This document shows, piece after piece, positions 16,717 through 25,433 of a stretch of 64,000 nt of DNA. Within the stretch, counting starts at the first letter, position 1; every line of letters starts with the position of its first letter. The stretch comes from Sphingobacteriales bacterium (GTDB lineage: Bacteria; Bacteroidota; Bacteroidia; Chitinophagales; Chitinophagaceae): the NCBI GenBank assembly GCA_016235125.1, contig JACRLZ010000002.1, positions 496,001 through 560,000 on the forward strand, given 5' to 3'. The notes beneath the pieces were generated by a model, which saw only the letters and a program-made list of their open reading frames with translations, was not told the DNA's origin and searched no databases. A program made the position numbers and the translations under genes.

Positions 16717-19700
16717 ATGAAAAAGCTATTATCAATAATGACCGTGCTGGCGCTGACAGCGATGACAGCCATCGGCCAGTCACCGGCCCCCGGTATATTC
16801 AATTACCAGGGAGTAGCCCGCAACAGTGTGGGCAATGTGCTGGTGAATAAAGCGATCACCTTACGGTTAACGGTGCATGACGGAGCCGCAGCAGGCCCGA
16901 CCGTGTACCAGGAATCAAGGGCAACAATAACTAATCCATTCGGATTATTCAATGTGCAGGTAGGCGGCCCCGGTGCTACCAATGTAACGGGGACTATTGC
17001 GGGGGTAAACTGGGGTGTGAATACAAAGTTTATCCAGGTAGAGATTGACCCGAATGGAGGAACAACATTTATTAATATTGGTACAGCACAGATAGCCAGT
17101 GTGCCATATTCATTGTATTCATCATTGAGCAATGATCTGGTGTTGCCATTTAATAAGACACAGGCAGATGCAGGTACACTGTTCAGAATTACCAACAGCG
17201 GTACAGGTATCAGTGGTGCTATTATGGGAGTTACACAATCCAATGCTGCCAGTGCATGGGGCGTTCATGGCCGGGTAGATAATACAACTGCAGGTGGATT
17301 TTCCACTGGTCTGTTGGGAACTAACCTGAGCACAACCGGTTTGGGAATCGGTGTTACCGGTTCTCAGAATGGAAGTGGCTGGGGTGTGTACGGTACTACG
17401 CCAAGTGGTATCGGTGTATATGGATTAAGCACAAGCGGCTTTGGTGTGTACGGACAGTCAACCAGTGGAGTATCAGTTTATGGTATCCAGGGAAGCTCTG
17501 GTACAAACAATGCCGGTCGTTTTCAAAATTTAAACCCGGCTAATAGTGCAAGTACCGTATCAATAATTACAAATGGTACCAGTGCAACTGCTCTTTCCGT
17601 AAGTGGTCCTGATATTTGGGGAAGTGCCATTGGCATTACTAATACAACTTCAGGAATGGAGTGGAGAATGAATGTGCAGGGCACTACCTGGCAGGTAACA
17701 AAAATACCTGGTGCAACTTTTACACCTTTCCGTTTACAATCAAGCGGTGTTGTAGATTTTCCAAGCACTGCAGGTACTCAAAGGGTGACAATTCTTGATA
17801 ATGGAAATGTAGGCATAGGAACAGCCGCTCCTTCTACAAGGTTGCATGTTGTTGGGTCTGCAACCATACAGGATGGTACCCAGGGTGTGGGAAGAATTTT
17901 CGCTGATAATGGCGCTGGCGTAGGTACAGGCAGTTGGCAGGTTCCTTCAGCTATCGGAGTTGTTACGGGAAGCGGCACACTAAACTATATTCCCAAATGG
18001 ACACCCACCGGAACCAATTTGGGTAACTCCATTATGCGGGAGGTAACCACAGGTGTAGGCTTTGGCGCCGCTGATGGTATTATAATGGGAAATGTCACAA
18101 ATCCTAATGGAAGACTGACGATCAAAGGCGCAGATAATTCATTTGATGCAGGTATCCGCATGGAAGAAGATGCTTCAACTGAATTTGGTAATATCCTTTA
18201 CGGACAGGAAGGCTGGATATACCATACAAGAACCGCCGGTAATGATCACATCTTTCTTACGAACACACTTGGTTCGATAGGTAATGAAGCATTTATCATT
18301 AAGGATAATGGAAATGTAGGTGTTCGGGTAACAAATCCTACCAGTAAGTTTGAAGTACTGCAGACTGGAACCACATCTGCAGGTTTATTTACACTTAATA
18401 ATGCTGCGAATGTTACTGCATCTATCCGGGGTTTAAATACAGCTACCAACAACGGATCATGGGGCATATTAGCTACATCGGTAACCGGAACAGGTTATCC
18501 TGGTGAAACAAATCCCGCAGCTTTGGTAGCACAAACAGATAATTCCTTAGGTATTGTTACATCCAGTCTTACTAATTATGCTATTCGTGCAGGATCTTTT
18601 TCAAGTACTGCAATATATGGTGAGGCTTATCCAGGTGGAGCCGGAGCCGGTGTACTTGGTCAAGGGCTTGGTCCTAATAACTTCGGCGTGGTAGGCAATG
18701 CCGCACCGGGTACAGGATCCGGTGGTTATTTTACAGGAGGCACTACAGCCTTGCGTACATTGGGAGGAGTGCAGTTAACAGGTATTAATGAGGGTGTAAA
18801 CCGCATCCTCACAACAGTGCCAGGAACAGGACAAGCCACCTGGGAAGATGCAGCTACTGTAGGGATTGTTAGCGGTAGTGGTACATTGAACTTTATTCCG
18901 AAATGGACTCCGAATGGAACAACACTGGGTAATTCAATGATATTTGACGATGCTTCCAATGCCAATCTTGGCGGCGGAGCAGCTGGTAACAGGCCGAGCA
19001 GTTTAACCATTTGGCAAACACCCGGCACCACAGATGCGTCATTGGTTTTCAGAACAGCATCAGGTGAATTTGGCGGTATGTTTACAGGCGCCGATGGCAA
19101 ACTTCATCTTACAACCAATAGTGCAAACCCTTCTCTTGCAACCATAGGATTGACGGTTGACGACGACGGAGTACAGGGAGTAGGTATTGGTACCGTAAAC
19201 CCGGCAACTAAGCTAAATGTTGTTCAAACTGATGCAACTGCTATTCGTTCAGATGTAAGTTACGGTGGTGCTCTGTCCACTTTTTCATACAGGGCAGCCA
19301 ATATTTTGAGTGGCGCCAACTCTAATATGGGGATGGCTTCTTTTAACAATACATCTTCTTCATTAATTCCGGGTTGGAAAGCCGGAGTGGTGGGAGTTGA
19401 TTCAAGTAATGATGTTTTCTCTAGTGGTGTAGCCGGCTTTTATAAAGGTAATACTCCTGCTATCGGTGTATATGGCAGATCATCACAGAATTTTGATTAT
19501 TCAGTTTCTGCTACTGTGAATACACTTGGATTTACTGGAGGAAATTTTATTGGTGGAGATGCGGGAGTTGCCGCTATGGTTAGTGGTACAGGAACTTCTG
19601 TAAACAAATATGCGGTTTGGGCAAGAAACCTGGGAGGGGGAACCAATTGGGCTGGCTATTTTGAAGGACAGGTTGCTATTAACGACGGAACCCAGGGAAC

Positions 19701-20184
19701 AGGCTATGTATTTACCAGCGATGCCAGCGGCAATGGAAGCTGGCAGGGGCCGGTGCATATGAGTGCAGGTAGTATGGCTTCTGTTTCTATTCCAAGTGGC
19801 GGCGCATCTACCGACATTACTACATGGGGAACACTGGATGAGGCTGGCGGCGCAAACTATACACCTGGGACAGGAACATATACAATACCAGTTACCGGTT
19901 ATTATTCGATTTCTTTGCATTTATCATGGGGAGTTGCTGCACCATCATCCGGTGCTAGTGAAGTTAAGGGTCAGATTAAAAGAAACGGATCAGTAATTGC
20001 CCAGGGGTATAGTCATCAGACAACTGCTGGAGAATTTCCGGATGATCCGGTAGTTAACGTAGAACTTACATTAACTGCTGGCGATACCATAACTTTTGCA
20101 GCTTCTCAGAATACATCTGCTGCTATGAGCTTACAGGGTGGAAGTACCTGGGGTAAATTTGGAATCCATTTAATTCACAGATAA
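16717..20184 (+). CDS. Large modular tail-fibre-like secreted protein with C1q/TNF-like C-terminus
   Basis: The 1155-residue product has a signal peptide (about 1-20) and an N-terminal domain (FNYQGVARNSVGNVLVNK to IASVPYSLYS, 26-135) seen in Bacteroidota surface proteins. A Gly-rich stretch with repeated GVYG units (about 223-255) follows, then modules joined by phage-fibre-type motifs: NVGIGTAAPSTRLHV, NVGVRVTNPTSKFEV and GVGIGTVNPATKLNV. A GSGTLNYIPKWTP unit near residue 417 recurs near 718, and a DGTQGxG unit occurs twice. The last 130 residues resemble a C1q/TNF jelly roll (GTYTIPVTGYYSISLHL to WGKFGIHLI). I infer a trimeric surface fibre or adhesin. No T9SS domain is visible at its end. 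Confidence 0.8.
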   Translation: MKKLLSIMTVLALTAMTAIGQSPAPGIFNYQGVARNSVGNVLVNKAITLRLTVHDGAAAGPTVYQESRATITNPFGLFNVQVGGPGATNVTGTIAGVNWGVNTKFIQVEIDPNGGTTFINIGTAQIASVPYSLYSSLSNDLVLPFNKTQADAGTLFRITNSGTGISGAIMGVTQSNAASAWGVHGRVDNTTAGGFSTGLLGTNLSTTGLGIGVTGSQNGSGWGVYGTTPSGIGVYGLSTSGFGVYGQSTSGVSVYGIQGSSGTNNAGRFQNLNPANSASTVSIITNGTSATALSVSGPDIWGSAIGITNTTSGMEWRMNVQGTTWQVTKIPGATFTPFRLQSSGVVDFPSTAGTQRVTILDNGNVGIGTAAPSTRLHVVGSATIQDGTQGVGRIFADNGAGVGTGSWQVPSAIGVVTGSGTLNYIPKWTPTGTNLGNSIMREVTTGVGFGAADGIIMGNVTNPNGRLTIKGADNSFDAGIRMEEDASTEFGNILYGQEGWIYHTRTAGNDHIFLTNTLGSIGNEAFIIKDNGNVGVRVTNPTSKFEVLQTGTTSAGLFTLNNAANVTASIRGLNTATNNGSWGILATSVTGTGYPGETNPAALVAQTDNSLGIVTSSLTNYAIRAGSFSSTAIYGEAYPGGAGAGVLGQGLGPNNFGVVGNAAPGTGSGGYFTGGTTALRTLGGVQLTGINEGVNRILTTVPGTGQATWEDAATVGIVSGSGTLNFIPKWTPNGTTLGNSMIFDDASNANLGGGAAGNRPSSLTIWQTPGTTDASLVFRTASGEFGGMFTGADGKLHLTTNSANPSLATIGLTVDDDGVQGVGIGTVNPATKLNVVQTDATAIRSDVSYGGALSTFSYRAANILSGANSNMGMASFNNTSSSLIPGWKAGVVGVDSSNDVFSSGVAGFYKGNTPAIGVYGRSSQNFDYSVSATVNTLGFTGGNFIGGDAGVAAMVSGTGTSVNKYAVWARNLGGGTNWAGYFEGQVAINDGTQGTGYVFTSDASGNGSWQGPVHMSAGSMASVSIPSGGASTDITTWGTLDEAGGANYTPGTGTYTIPVTGYYSISLHLSWGVAAPSSGASEVKGQIKRNGSVIAQGYSHQTTAGEFPDDPVVNVELTLTAGDTITFAASQNTSAAMSLQGGSTWGKFGIHLIHR

Positions 20185-20196
20185 AAATAAAATAAA

Positions 20197-20748
20197 ATGA
20201 AAAAAATATTTTTAATCATTGTGCTGGCAACGGGGGCTATTTCCGTTCAGGCACAAACAGAAAAAAGCAATGCCAGGCCGGTTTCAGAAAACCAGGCAGA
20301 CCCATTGGTAAATGGTATTCCTTACAGCCAATATAAAGCACAGCAAGACGCTTTCAAAAAAGAAAGAGAGGCCAGATTAATTGCAGCCAAAACAAATAAT
20401 GCTGATGCGGCTAATAATACAATTACCGTTACCAATGCCGCATCAAAAACAAATGTTGCTCCTGCTAAAAAAGAAACAAACCAGGTTTCAGATGATGAAA
20501 ACCCCGTTGTTCCTGCCAAGCAACAAGTACAGCAACCTGTAACAAAACAGGAAGTAAAACCGGTTGAGGCGCAGAAACCCCAGGTTCCTGATCAGTTCAA
20601 GTTACCTGCCAATCAGAAATGGGATGGTAAAACTGTTGCAGATAAGCAAAATCAGAATACTACGACTACGGTTAATACGGCTACGCAGCCAGATAACAAA
20701 GAACCAAGTTCGACTGGTACTCCGCAGCAGGCAAAGAAAGAAAACTGA
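20197..20748 (+). CDS. Disordered secreted protein
   Basis: A 183-residue protein with a signal peptide ending near SVQAQ (residue 20). A short conserved-looking segment (DPLVNGIPYSQYKAQQDAFKKEREARL) is followed by low-complexity sequence rich in N, T, Q, K and P, including KQQVQQPVTKQEVKPVEAQKP. It has no recognised domain. It starts 12 bp after the fibre-like gene and is followed by the terminator, so it should be cotranscribed. A linker, periplasmic or matrix role is possible but unproven. Confidence 0.75.
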   Translation: MKKIFLIIVLATGAISVQAQTEKSNARPVSENQADPLVNGIPYSQYKAQQDAFKKEREARLIAAKTNNADAANNTITVTNAASKTNVAPAKKETNQVSDDENPVVPAKQQVQQPVTKQEVKPVEAQKPQVPDQFKLPANQKWDGKTVADKQNQNTTTTVNTATQPDNKEPSSTGTPQQAKKEN

Positions 20749-20788
20749 ACCGGGACTGCTATGAAATGAAATTGGGTTAAGCTACTAT

Positions 20789-20812
20789 GAAGGCCTTCGG
20801 GCCTTCTTTTTT
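20789..20812 (+). terminator. UUCG-tetraloop terminator
   Basis: GAAGGCC-TTCG-GGCCTTC is followed by six T. It ends the surface-protein cluster. Confidence 0.95.
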
Positions 20813-20822
20813 GTGCAGATAT

Positions 20823-20856
20823 AAAAAAGAGAGAAGGTTGATTGCCTTCTCTCTTT
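20823..20856 (-). terminator. Rho-independent terminator of the TPR gene
   Basis: The 12-bp arms AAAGAGAGAAGG and CCTTCTCTCTTT have a 7-base loop, and on the minus strand a T-run follows. It lies back to back with the plus-strand terminator at 20789. Confidence 0.9.
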
Positions 20857-20875
20857 CATTCTTTTTGTTACTTAT

Positions 20876-21613
20876 TTATCCCTTTGGCTTGGTAGCAGGT
20901 TGTTTTGTAGGGGTCTTCCCTGTTTTTAAATTTCTGTCGCATACATCAAGATTGCCTTTTGCACCCACAAAATCAGGAAACAGTTTAAGAGCCTGCTGGA
21001 AATCGGTCTTTGCGCCGGCAAAATTCTTTGCATCCATTTTTAAAACACCAAGTAAATTATAGGATGCGGCATTTACAGGTACTAATTGCTGGCTGCCATC
21101 TATAGAATTAAATGTTACTCCAACCTTTTTGCTGTTTGTATCAGCCAGCGCCATTCTTGCCGAGGCTTCACATTCCAGTGTTCTTTTAAGCTGGTATTGC
21201 CCAACCGCCATTTTATAAATATGGTAAGGGTTCTTTGTTTTGGGGACCACCTGTTCGTACAGGCTTACAGAAGTTTTGGGGTCGCCCAGTTCATCATAAC
21301 ATTCAGCGGCTCTTGCCATAGCTTCCACATTTTCTGGAACTGATTTGTATACTTCTTCGGCCAGCATTAAGGCGCTGTAATATGATTTAACATTGAAGTA
21401 AAGCATGGAAAGAGTGTCTTTATACTTCATGTTATTTTCTACTGCCAGGTAGCCATGCAACGCACCAATAGCGGTATTGGCATCGTTATACATCAGGGCC
21501 TGGTTGTACATTTTCATGTAGTGATTTCTAAATGCAGCGCTATCCTGTGCCTTTGTGGAAAACGCTGAAAAAGCGACTATAATAAATGGTAAAATCTTTT
21601 TCATCATAAACAT
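20876..21613 (-). CDS. Exported tetratricopeptide repeat protein
   Basis: A 245-residue protein with a signal peptide (MKKILPFIIVAFSAFSTKAQ) and about four to five helical TPR-like units between residues 30 and 225, such as MYNQALMYNDANTAIGALHGYL, AEEVYKSVPENVEAMARAAECYDELG and LLGVLKMDAKNFAGAKTDFQQALKLFPD. TPRs usually mediate protein contacts; the partner is unknown. The tail is Lys/Pro/Thr-rich. ATGs at 21613, 21607 and 21604 all precede the signal peptide; 21604 gives the most typical one. Confidence 0.8.
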   Translation of the reverse strand: MFMMKKILPFIIVAFSAFSTKAQDSAAFRNHYMKMYNQALMYNDANTAIGALHGYLAVENNMKYKDTLSMLYFNVKSYYSALMLAEEVYKSVPENVEAMARAAECYDELGDPKTSVSLYEQVVPKTKNPYHIYKMAVGQYQLKRTLECEASARMALADTNSKKVGVTFNSIDGSQQLVPVNAASYNLLGVLKMDAKNFAGAKTDFQQALKLFPDFVGAKGNLDVCDRNLKTGKTPTKQPATKPKG

Positions 21614-21690
21614 TTTTGATTAGTGGATAAAAATAGGAGTTCCTGCTTAGATTGCGAAGCAATTTTCAGGTAAGAATAATAATTTAGTTT

Positions 21691-22635
21691 ATGAAGCTGA
21701 AAATCACATCAGCTGTGGTTTGGCTTGTATTTTCAGGCCCGGCAATGTCACAGGTTGAGGATTCACTGGATAATGAACGGTTAGCTAAAATGCTGAGCCT
21801 TTCGGAAGTGGTGATAAGAACGGGCATCAATGTGTCCAGATTTATTGACCAGGTAAAAAATGATACCACTTTCTATAAGGCTTTTCGCAATCTCCACCTT
21901 TTAAGTTTTACTTCATGGAATGATATAAGGCTAAAGGACAAGAAAGGAAATATCAAGGCCTCCCTGTTAAGCCGGACAAGACAGGTACGCAACAATGGTT
22001 GCAGAACCATGAATGTACTGGATGAGAACAGCTCCGGAAATTTTTATAAGGAAGATGGCAGTTATAATTATTTCACGGCAGAGCTTTATGCCGGTTTGTT
22101 TTTTACCAAAGGAACGGTATGCGGGGAAACCAATATTGTAAAGGGGACTGATTTTAACCCCCGTTCCGTAAGCGGTATGGAAAAAAGTAAGCAGCAGTTG
22201 AAGATGCTTTTCTTTAATCCGGGTAAGAAGATCCCCGGCATTCCTTTTATTGGTGATAAGATCGATCTATTTGATCCCGACCATGCCCGGTTTTATGATT
22301 TCCTGATTGATTATGATGATTACGAAGGCCAGCCCTGTTATGTTTTTTCAATCAAGGTAAAAAAAGATCTGCGTTCCGGCGAAAAAAACAAAGTGGTTAT
22401 TGACAGTATGATCACCTGGTTCAATTCAAAAACCATGGAAGTAATGGCCCGCAACTACGATATGAGTTACGATGCCGGGGTATATGATTTCGATGTGCAC
22501 ATGGAAGTGCAAATGACCAAATTCGGGGATTATCTTGTACCCAAAGTACTTCGCTATATCGGCAACTGGGATGTGATCTTTAAAAAAAGGGAAAGAGGAT
22601 TTTTTACAGCCACACTATTTGACTTTGCCAACTGA
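21691..22635 (+). CDS. Hypothetical exported protein
   Basis: A 314-residue protein with a signal peptide (cut near SGPAMSQ, residue 21). The remainder is a single domain rich in aromatic residues and paired charged strands, with late segments (YEGQPCYVFSIKVKKD, TWFNSKTMEVMARNYDMSY, VQMTKFGDYLVPKVLRYIGNW) that recall lipoprotein-carrier-like or outer-membrane sorting folds. I do not recognise the family. Its last 21 bases overlap the 3' end of rluD on the other strand. Confidence 0.75.
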   Translation: MKLKITSAVVWLVFSGPAMSQVEDSLDNERLAKMLSLSEVVIRTGINVSRFIDQVKNDTTFYKAFRNLHLLSFTSWNDIRLKDKKGNIKASLLSRTRQVRNNGCRTMNVLDENSSGNFYKEDGSYNYFTAELYAGLFFTKGTVCGETNIVKGTDFNPRSVSGMEKSKQQLKMLFFNPGKKIPGIPFIGDKIDLFDPDHARFYDFLIDYDDYEGQPCYVFSIKVKKDLRSGEKNKVVIDSMITWFNSKTMEVMARNYDMSYDAGVYDFDVHMEVQMTKFGDYLVPKVLRYIGNWDVIFKKRERGFFTATLFDFAN

Positions 22636-23676
22636 GTTGATATAGTTTCTCCATTTTTCAATCACCTGTTTCATATCGTCGGGCAATTCTGTATTGAATA
22701 GAATTTCTTTTTCAGTTGTTGGGTGAATAAATCCCAGTGTTTTTGCATGCAGTGCCTGCCGGGGACAGATTTGAAAACAATTATCCACAAACTGTTTGTA
22801 TCTGGCATATACCGTTCCTTTCACAATCTTATCTCCGCCATAAAAATCATCATTGAACAATGGATGACCGATATATTTCATGTGCACTCGTATCTGGTGG
22901 GTGCGGCCGGTTTCAAGCACACATTGCACCAGTGTCACATACCCAAATCTTTCCAGCACTTTATAATGCGTTATAGCCTCCTTGCCATGATCGCCTTCAG
23001 GATAGGCTTCAAACAATTTTCTGAATCTCTGGTTGCGGCCTATATGGGCAACAATAGTTCCTTCATCATTTTCCATATCGCCCCAGACCAATGCCACATA
23101 TTGACGCTTTATACTATGGTCAAAAAATTGTTTGGCTAAATGACGCATGGCTTTATCTGTTTTAGCCAGCACCAGCAAGCCACTTGTATTTTTATCAATG
23201 CGGTGAACAAGGCCAAACCTGGGTAAACTGTCTTCTGATATAGATGGGTTTTGCTGTCGCAGATACCAGGCCACTCCATTTAATAATGTTCCCGAATAAT
23301 TCCCGCTGCCCGGATGCACCACCATGCCGGCAGGCTTGTTAATTATCAGCAGGTCGGCATCTTCATGCAAAATATCCAGGTCAATTTTTTCAGGAACAAC
23401 ATCCGTTTCCTCCGGGCTCATGTCGGAAAAAACTATGATGGAATCCCGTGGTTTGATTTTATAATTGGGCCTTATTTCATTTCCATTCACCGTTACCATG
23501 CCTGCATTGATAGCTTGCTGCACTTTATTGCGGCTGGCTCCTTCGATCCTGTTTACAAGAAACTTATCTATTCGCAAAGGTTCCTGGCCTTTGTCAATTA
23601 CAAAGCTGAACCGTTCATAAAGTTCATCATTATTATCCTGGATATCCGCCGGATTATTTTCCAATTCATTGTGCAT
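22615..23676 (-). CDS. rluD: RluA family pseudouridine synthase (RluD-like)
   Basis: A 353-residue enzyme that isomerises uridine to pseudouridine in RNA; the closest known role is helix 69 of 23S rRNA. An S4 RNA-binding domain comes first (LRIDKFLVNRIEGASRNKVQ, about 33-95). The synthase domain carries the catalytic Asp in GLVHRIDKNTSGLLVLAKT and the later LETGRTHQIRVHMKYIGHP. The length and S4-RluA layout fit RluD, but the exact RNA target is inferred. It diverges from lipB. Confidence 0.92.
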   Translation of the reverse strand: MHNELENNPADIQDNNDELYERFSFVIDKGQEPLRIDKFLVNRIEGASRNKVQQAINAGMVTVNGNEIRPNYKIKPRDSIIVFSDMSPEETDVVPEKIDLDILHEDADLLIINKPAGMVVHPGSGNYSGTLLNGVAWYLRQQNPSISEDSLPRFGLVHRIDKNTSGLLVLAKTDKAMRHLAKQFFDHSIKRQYVALVWGDMENDEGTIVAHIGRNQRFRKLFEAYPEGDHGKEAITHYKVLERFGYVTLVQCVLETGRTHQIRVHMKYIGHPLFNDDFYGGDKIVKGTVYARYKQFVDNCFQICPRQALHAKTLGFIHPTTEKEILFNTELPDDMKQVIEKWRNYINSVGKVK

Positions 23677-23681
23677 GCCGG

Positions 23682-23689
23682 CAAAGGTA
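23682..23689 (-). promoter_or_regulatory. rluD -7 element
   Basis: TACCTTTG on the minus strand lies 5 bases ahead of the ATG at 23676, so initiation would fall at or very near the start codon. Confidence 0.5.
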
Positions 23690-23739
23690 CTGTGTACTTC
23701 GTAGTCTTGACGAAGAAGTAGTGGTTGGTTTTTTGTCGG

Positions 23740-23747
23740 TAAATTTG
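23740..23747 (+). promoter_or_regulatory. lipB -7 element
   Basis: TAAATTTG lies 8 bases before ATG 23756, again implying a leaderless or near-leaderless mRNA. Confidence 0.5.
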
Positions 23748-23755
23748 CAGCTCAG

Positions 23756-24520
23756 ATGGAAAAACAGAAAGTAATATGCAGAGACCTTGGATTAATGGAA
23801 TACCAGGCCGCATGGGATTACCAGGAAAAATTGTTGCTGGAAAATGTGAGAAGGAAGTCGGTAGTCTTTAGTCAGGAGTCCATCGGCCGCCAAAGGCTTG
23901 CGGACGGAGATGTAGGAGTCAAAATAGAATCATTGCCGACCCGGAACTATCTTCTCTTCACCGAACATCCGCCTGTTTATACGTTGGGCAAAAGCGGGAA
24001 TAAAGAAAATGTATTGTTAACAGGAGAAGAATTAAGAAAGAGGGGGATTGATTTTTTTCATACCAACAGAGGAGGTGATATCACTTTTCATGGTCCGGAA
24101 CAGATAGTGGGGTATCCTATTCTTGATCTTGAAAAATTTTATACTGATATAGGCAGGTACCTGAGAAATCTGGAGGAAGTGATCATACTATCCATGGCTG
24201 AATATGGAATCAAAGGAGACAGGTCGCCGGGAGAAACAGGGGTGTGGATAGAACCGGGAGTGACAGGTAAAGCAAGAAAAATTTGTGCAATTGGTGTGCG
24301 ATGCAGCCGGTGGGTTACCATGCATGGTTTTGCCTTTAATGTAAATACTGATCTGTCTTATTTCAATCATATCGTTCCCTGTGGTATCAGCGATAAACAG
24401 GTAACATCGCTGCAAAAAGAACTTGACAAGAAAATGAATATGGAAGAGGTAAAAGAAAAAATAAAAAAGAATTTTGAAGTCGTGTTTGAATCTGAGCTGG
24501 TATCAGAAGTCTTTTTCTAA
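23756..24520 (+). CDS. lipB: Lipoyl(octanoyl) transferase
   Basis: LipB moves octanoyl from acyl carrier protein to lipoyl domains of the 2-oxoacid dehydrogenases. The 254 residues show LLFTEHPPVYTLGKSG, NRGGDITFHGPEQIVGYPI, the catalytic Lys region ARKICAIGVRCSRW and the catalytic Cys in IVPCGI. Between the N-terminal helix and LLFTEHP, about residues 35-57 (KSVVFSQESIGRQRL and following) are encoded by DNA that looks like an intergenic repeat. The family is variable here, so activity may be retained. The 3' end overlaps the next gene by 18 bp tail to tail. Confidence 0.95.
   Translation: MEKQKVICRDLGLMEYQAAWDYQEKLLLENVRRKSVVFSQESIGRQRLADGDVGVKIESLPTRNYLLFTEHPPVYTLGKSGNKENVLLTGEELRKRGIDFFHTNRGGDITFHGPEQIVGYPILDLEKFYTDIGRYLRNLEEVIILSMAEYGIKGDRSPGETGVWIEPGVTGKARKICAIGVRCSRWVTMHGFAFNVNTDLSYFNHIVPCGISDKQVTSLQKELDKKMNMEEVKEKIKKNFEVVFESELVSEVFF
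23857..23920. repeat. Repeat-like insertion inside lipB
   Basis: This 64-bp stretch carries TTAGTCAGGAGTC (23868-23880), matching TTAGTCAGAAGTC of the gap at 7088-7100 at 12 of 13 bases, and two AGGAGTC copies 40 bp apart (23874, 23914). A CCGC/GCGG arm pair lies between them. Confidence 0.45.
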
Positions 24521-25366
24521 ATAAAATTTATGTTTCTCCAGTAATTTTCCGTTTTCGTATAATTCAAAGCGGAACCATCCTGCATGATAAAAATTCGCTT
24601 TGTCAATTTTGAAGTCAGTTTCCTTTATGTCCTTCAGTTCAAACAGGAAATTGTTGGCATCATCAAAAAATTTTATCGTAATTTTTTTCGATTTTTCATC
24701 GTCAGGAATACTTACTCTTACATAGCCATCCCGGCTGGTAAATATTCTTAATGAAGGGGTAAAGGCTAGCATTTTTGGTTTGGTATAGTCAGGATTGGGA
24801 ACGGCCACCGAATCTCCCCACTGCAGGTTTTCCAGTTTTATCACTACCGGCTGTGCTCTTATTATAACTGGTTTGCCGTTTTGAAGAACCGTGTCAGATT
24901 TTATTACTACAAGTTTTCCATCCACAAGAAAAGTATCCCTGTTATTTACCAGGGAAGCAATTTTGTTATGCAAGGGGTCATTAATAAACTTTTTTTGAAA
25001 AGTATCAATAACAGGACGCTGTGGTTTGCTGAACAGATAAATCCCTTTATCCAGCAGAATGTACAGACGGTAAAACATTCGGTCAGTGGGGGCTTTTGCG
25101 TCCAGATAACCGTTTTGCAAAGCCATCGGGTCGGCGACGGTGAGGATTGTTTTGTAACTAAGCAGGCTATCGTATGAACGCTGAATACTGATCTGCTTTA
25201 CTACAGGATATTTATTTGTCCATCCGATAATGATCCGGTTATTACCGGCATTCTTTACAGAGAAACCTGGTAATGTATCTTTTCCTGTATCCGGTAATGA
25301 TTGGGCAAAAAGCATCGAACATACAAAAAGACTATGCAAGAAAAGTAAAAGGGTTAGTTTTTTCAT
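24503..25366 (-). CDS. Hypothetical exported protein with fibronectin type III-like N-terminus
   Basis: A 287-residue protein with a signal peptide (cut near SMLFAQ, about 22). Residues 30-115 have an Fn3-like strand pattern (NNRIIIGWTNKYPVVKQISIQRSYDSL, then DRMFYRLYILLDKGIYLFS). The C-terminal third (LRIFTSRDGYVRVSIPDDEKSKKITIKFFDD) is a second beta-rich domain. No enzyme motif is seen, and an envelope structural role is only a guess. A TATCTTTG element lies upstream, and its stop region overlaps lipB. Confidence 0.75.
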   Translation of the reverse strand: MKKLTLLLFLHSLFVCSMLFAQSLPDTGKDTLPGFSVKNAGNNRIIIGWTNKYPVVKQISIQRSYDSLLSYKTILTVADPMALQNGYLDAKAPTDRMFYRLYILLDKGIYLFSKPQRPVIDTFQKKFINDPLHNKIASLVNNRDTFLVDGKLVVIKSDTVLQNGKPVIIRAQPVVIKLENLQWGDSVAVPNPDYTKPKMLAFTPSLRIFTSRDGYVRVSIPDDEKSKKITIKFFDDANNFLFELKDIKETDFKIDKANFYHAGWFRFELYENGKLLEKHKFYLEKDF

Positions 25367-25406
25367 GTATTACCTGTAGCCTGTTCGAATCGTATTCGGC
25401 TGAAAT

Positions 25407-25414
25407 CAAAGATA
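25407..25414 (-). promoter_or_regulatory. -7 element for the Fn3-like protein gene
   Basis: TATCTTTG on the minus strand matches TAnnTTTG, about 40 bases before the ATG at 25366. It separates this gene from the PLP enzyme gene upstream. Confidence 0.45.
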
Positions 25415-25433
25415 GCATAGCAAAACAAAAAAC

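Noticed and set aside
16717..20184. Prophage tail-fibre gene
   Set aside because: It has a signal peptide and lies between secreted Bacteroidota proteins; no capsid, tail, integrase or lysis genes are nearby.
25381..25420. tRNA-like GTTCGAATC motif
   Set aside because: The T-loop-like motif stands alone; no acceptor or anticodon arms can be formed around it.
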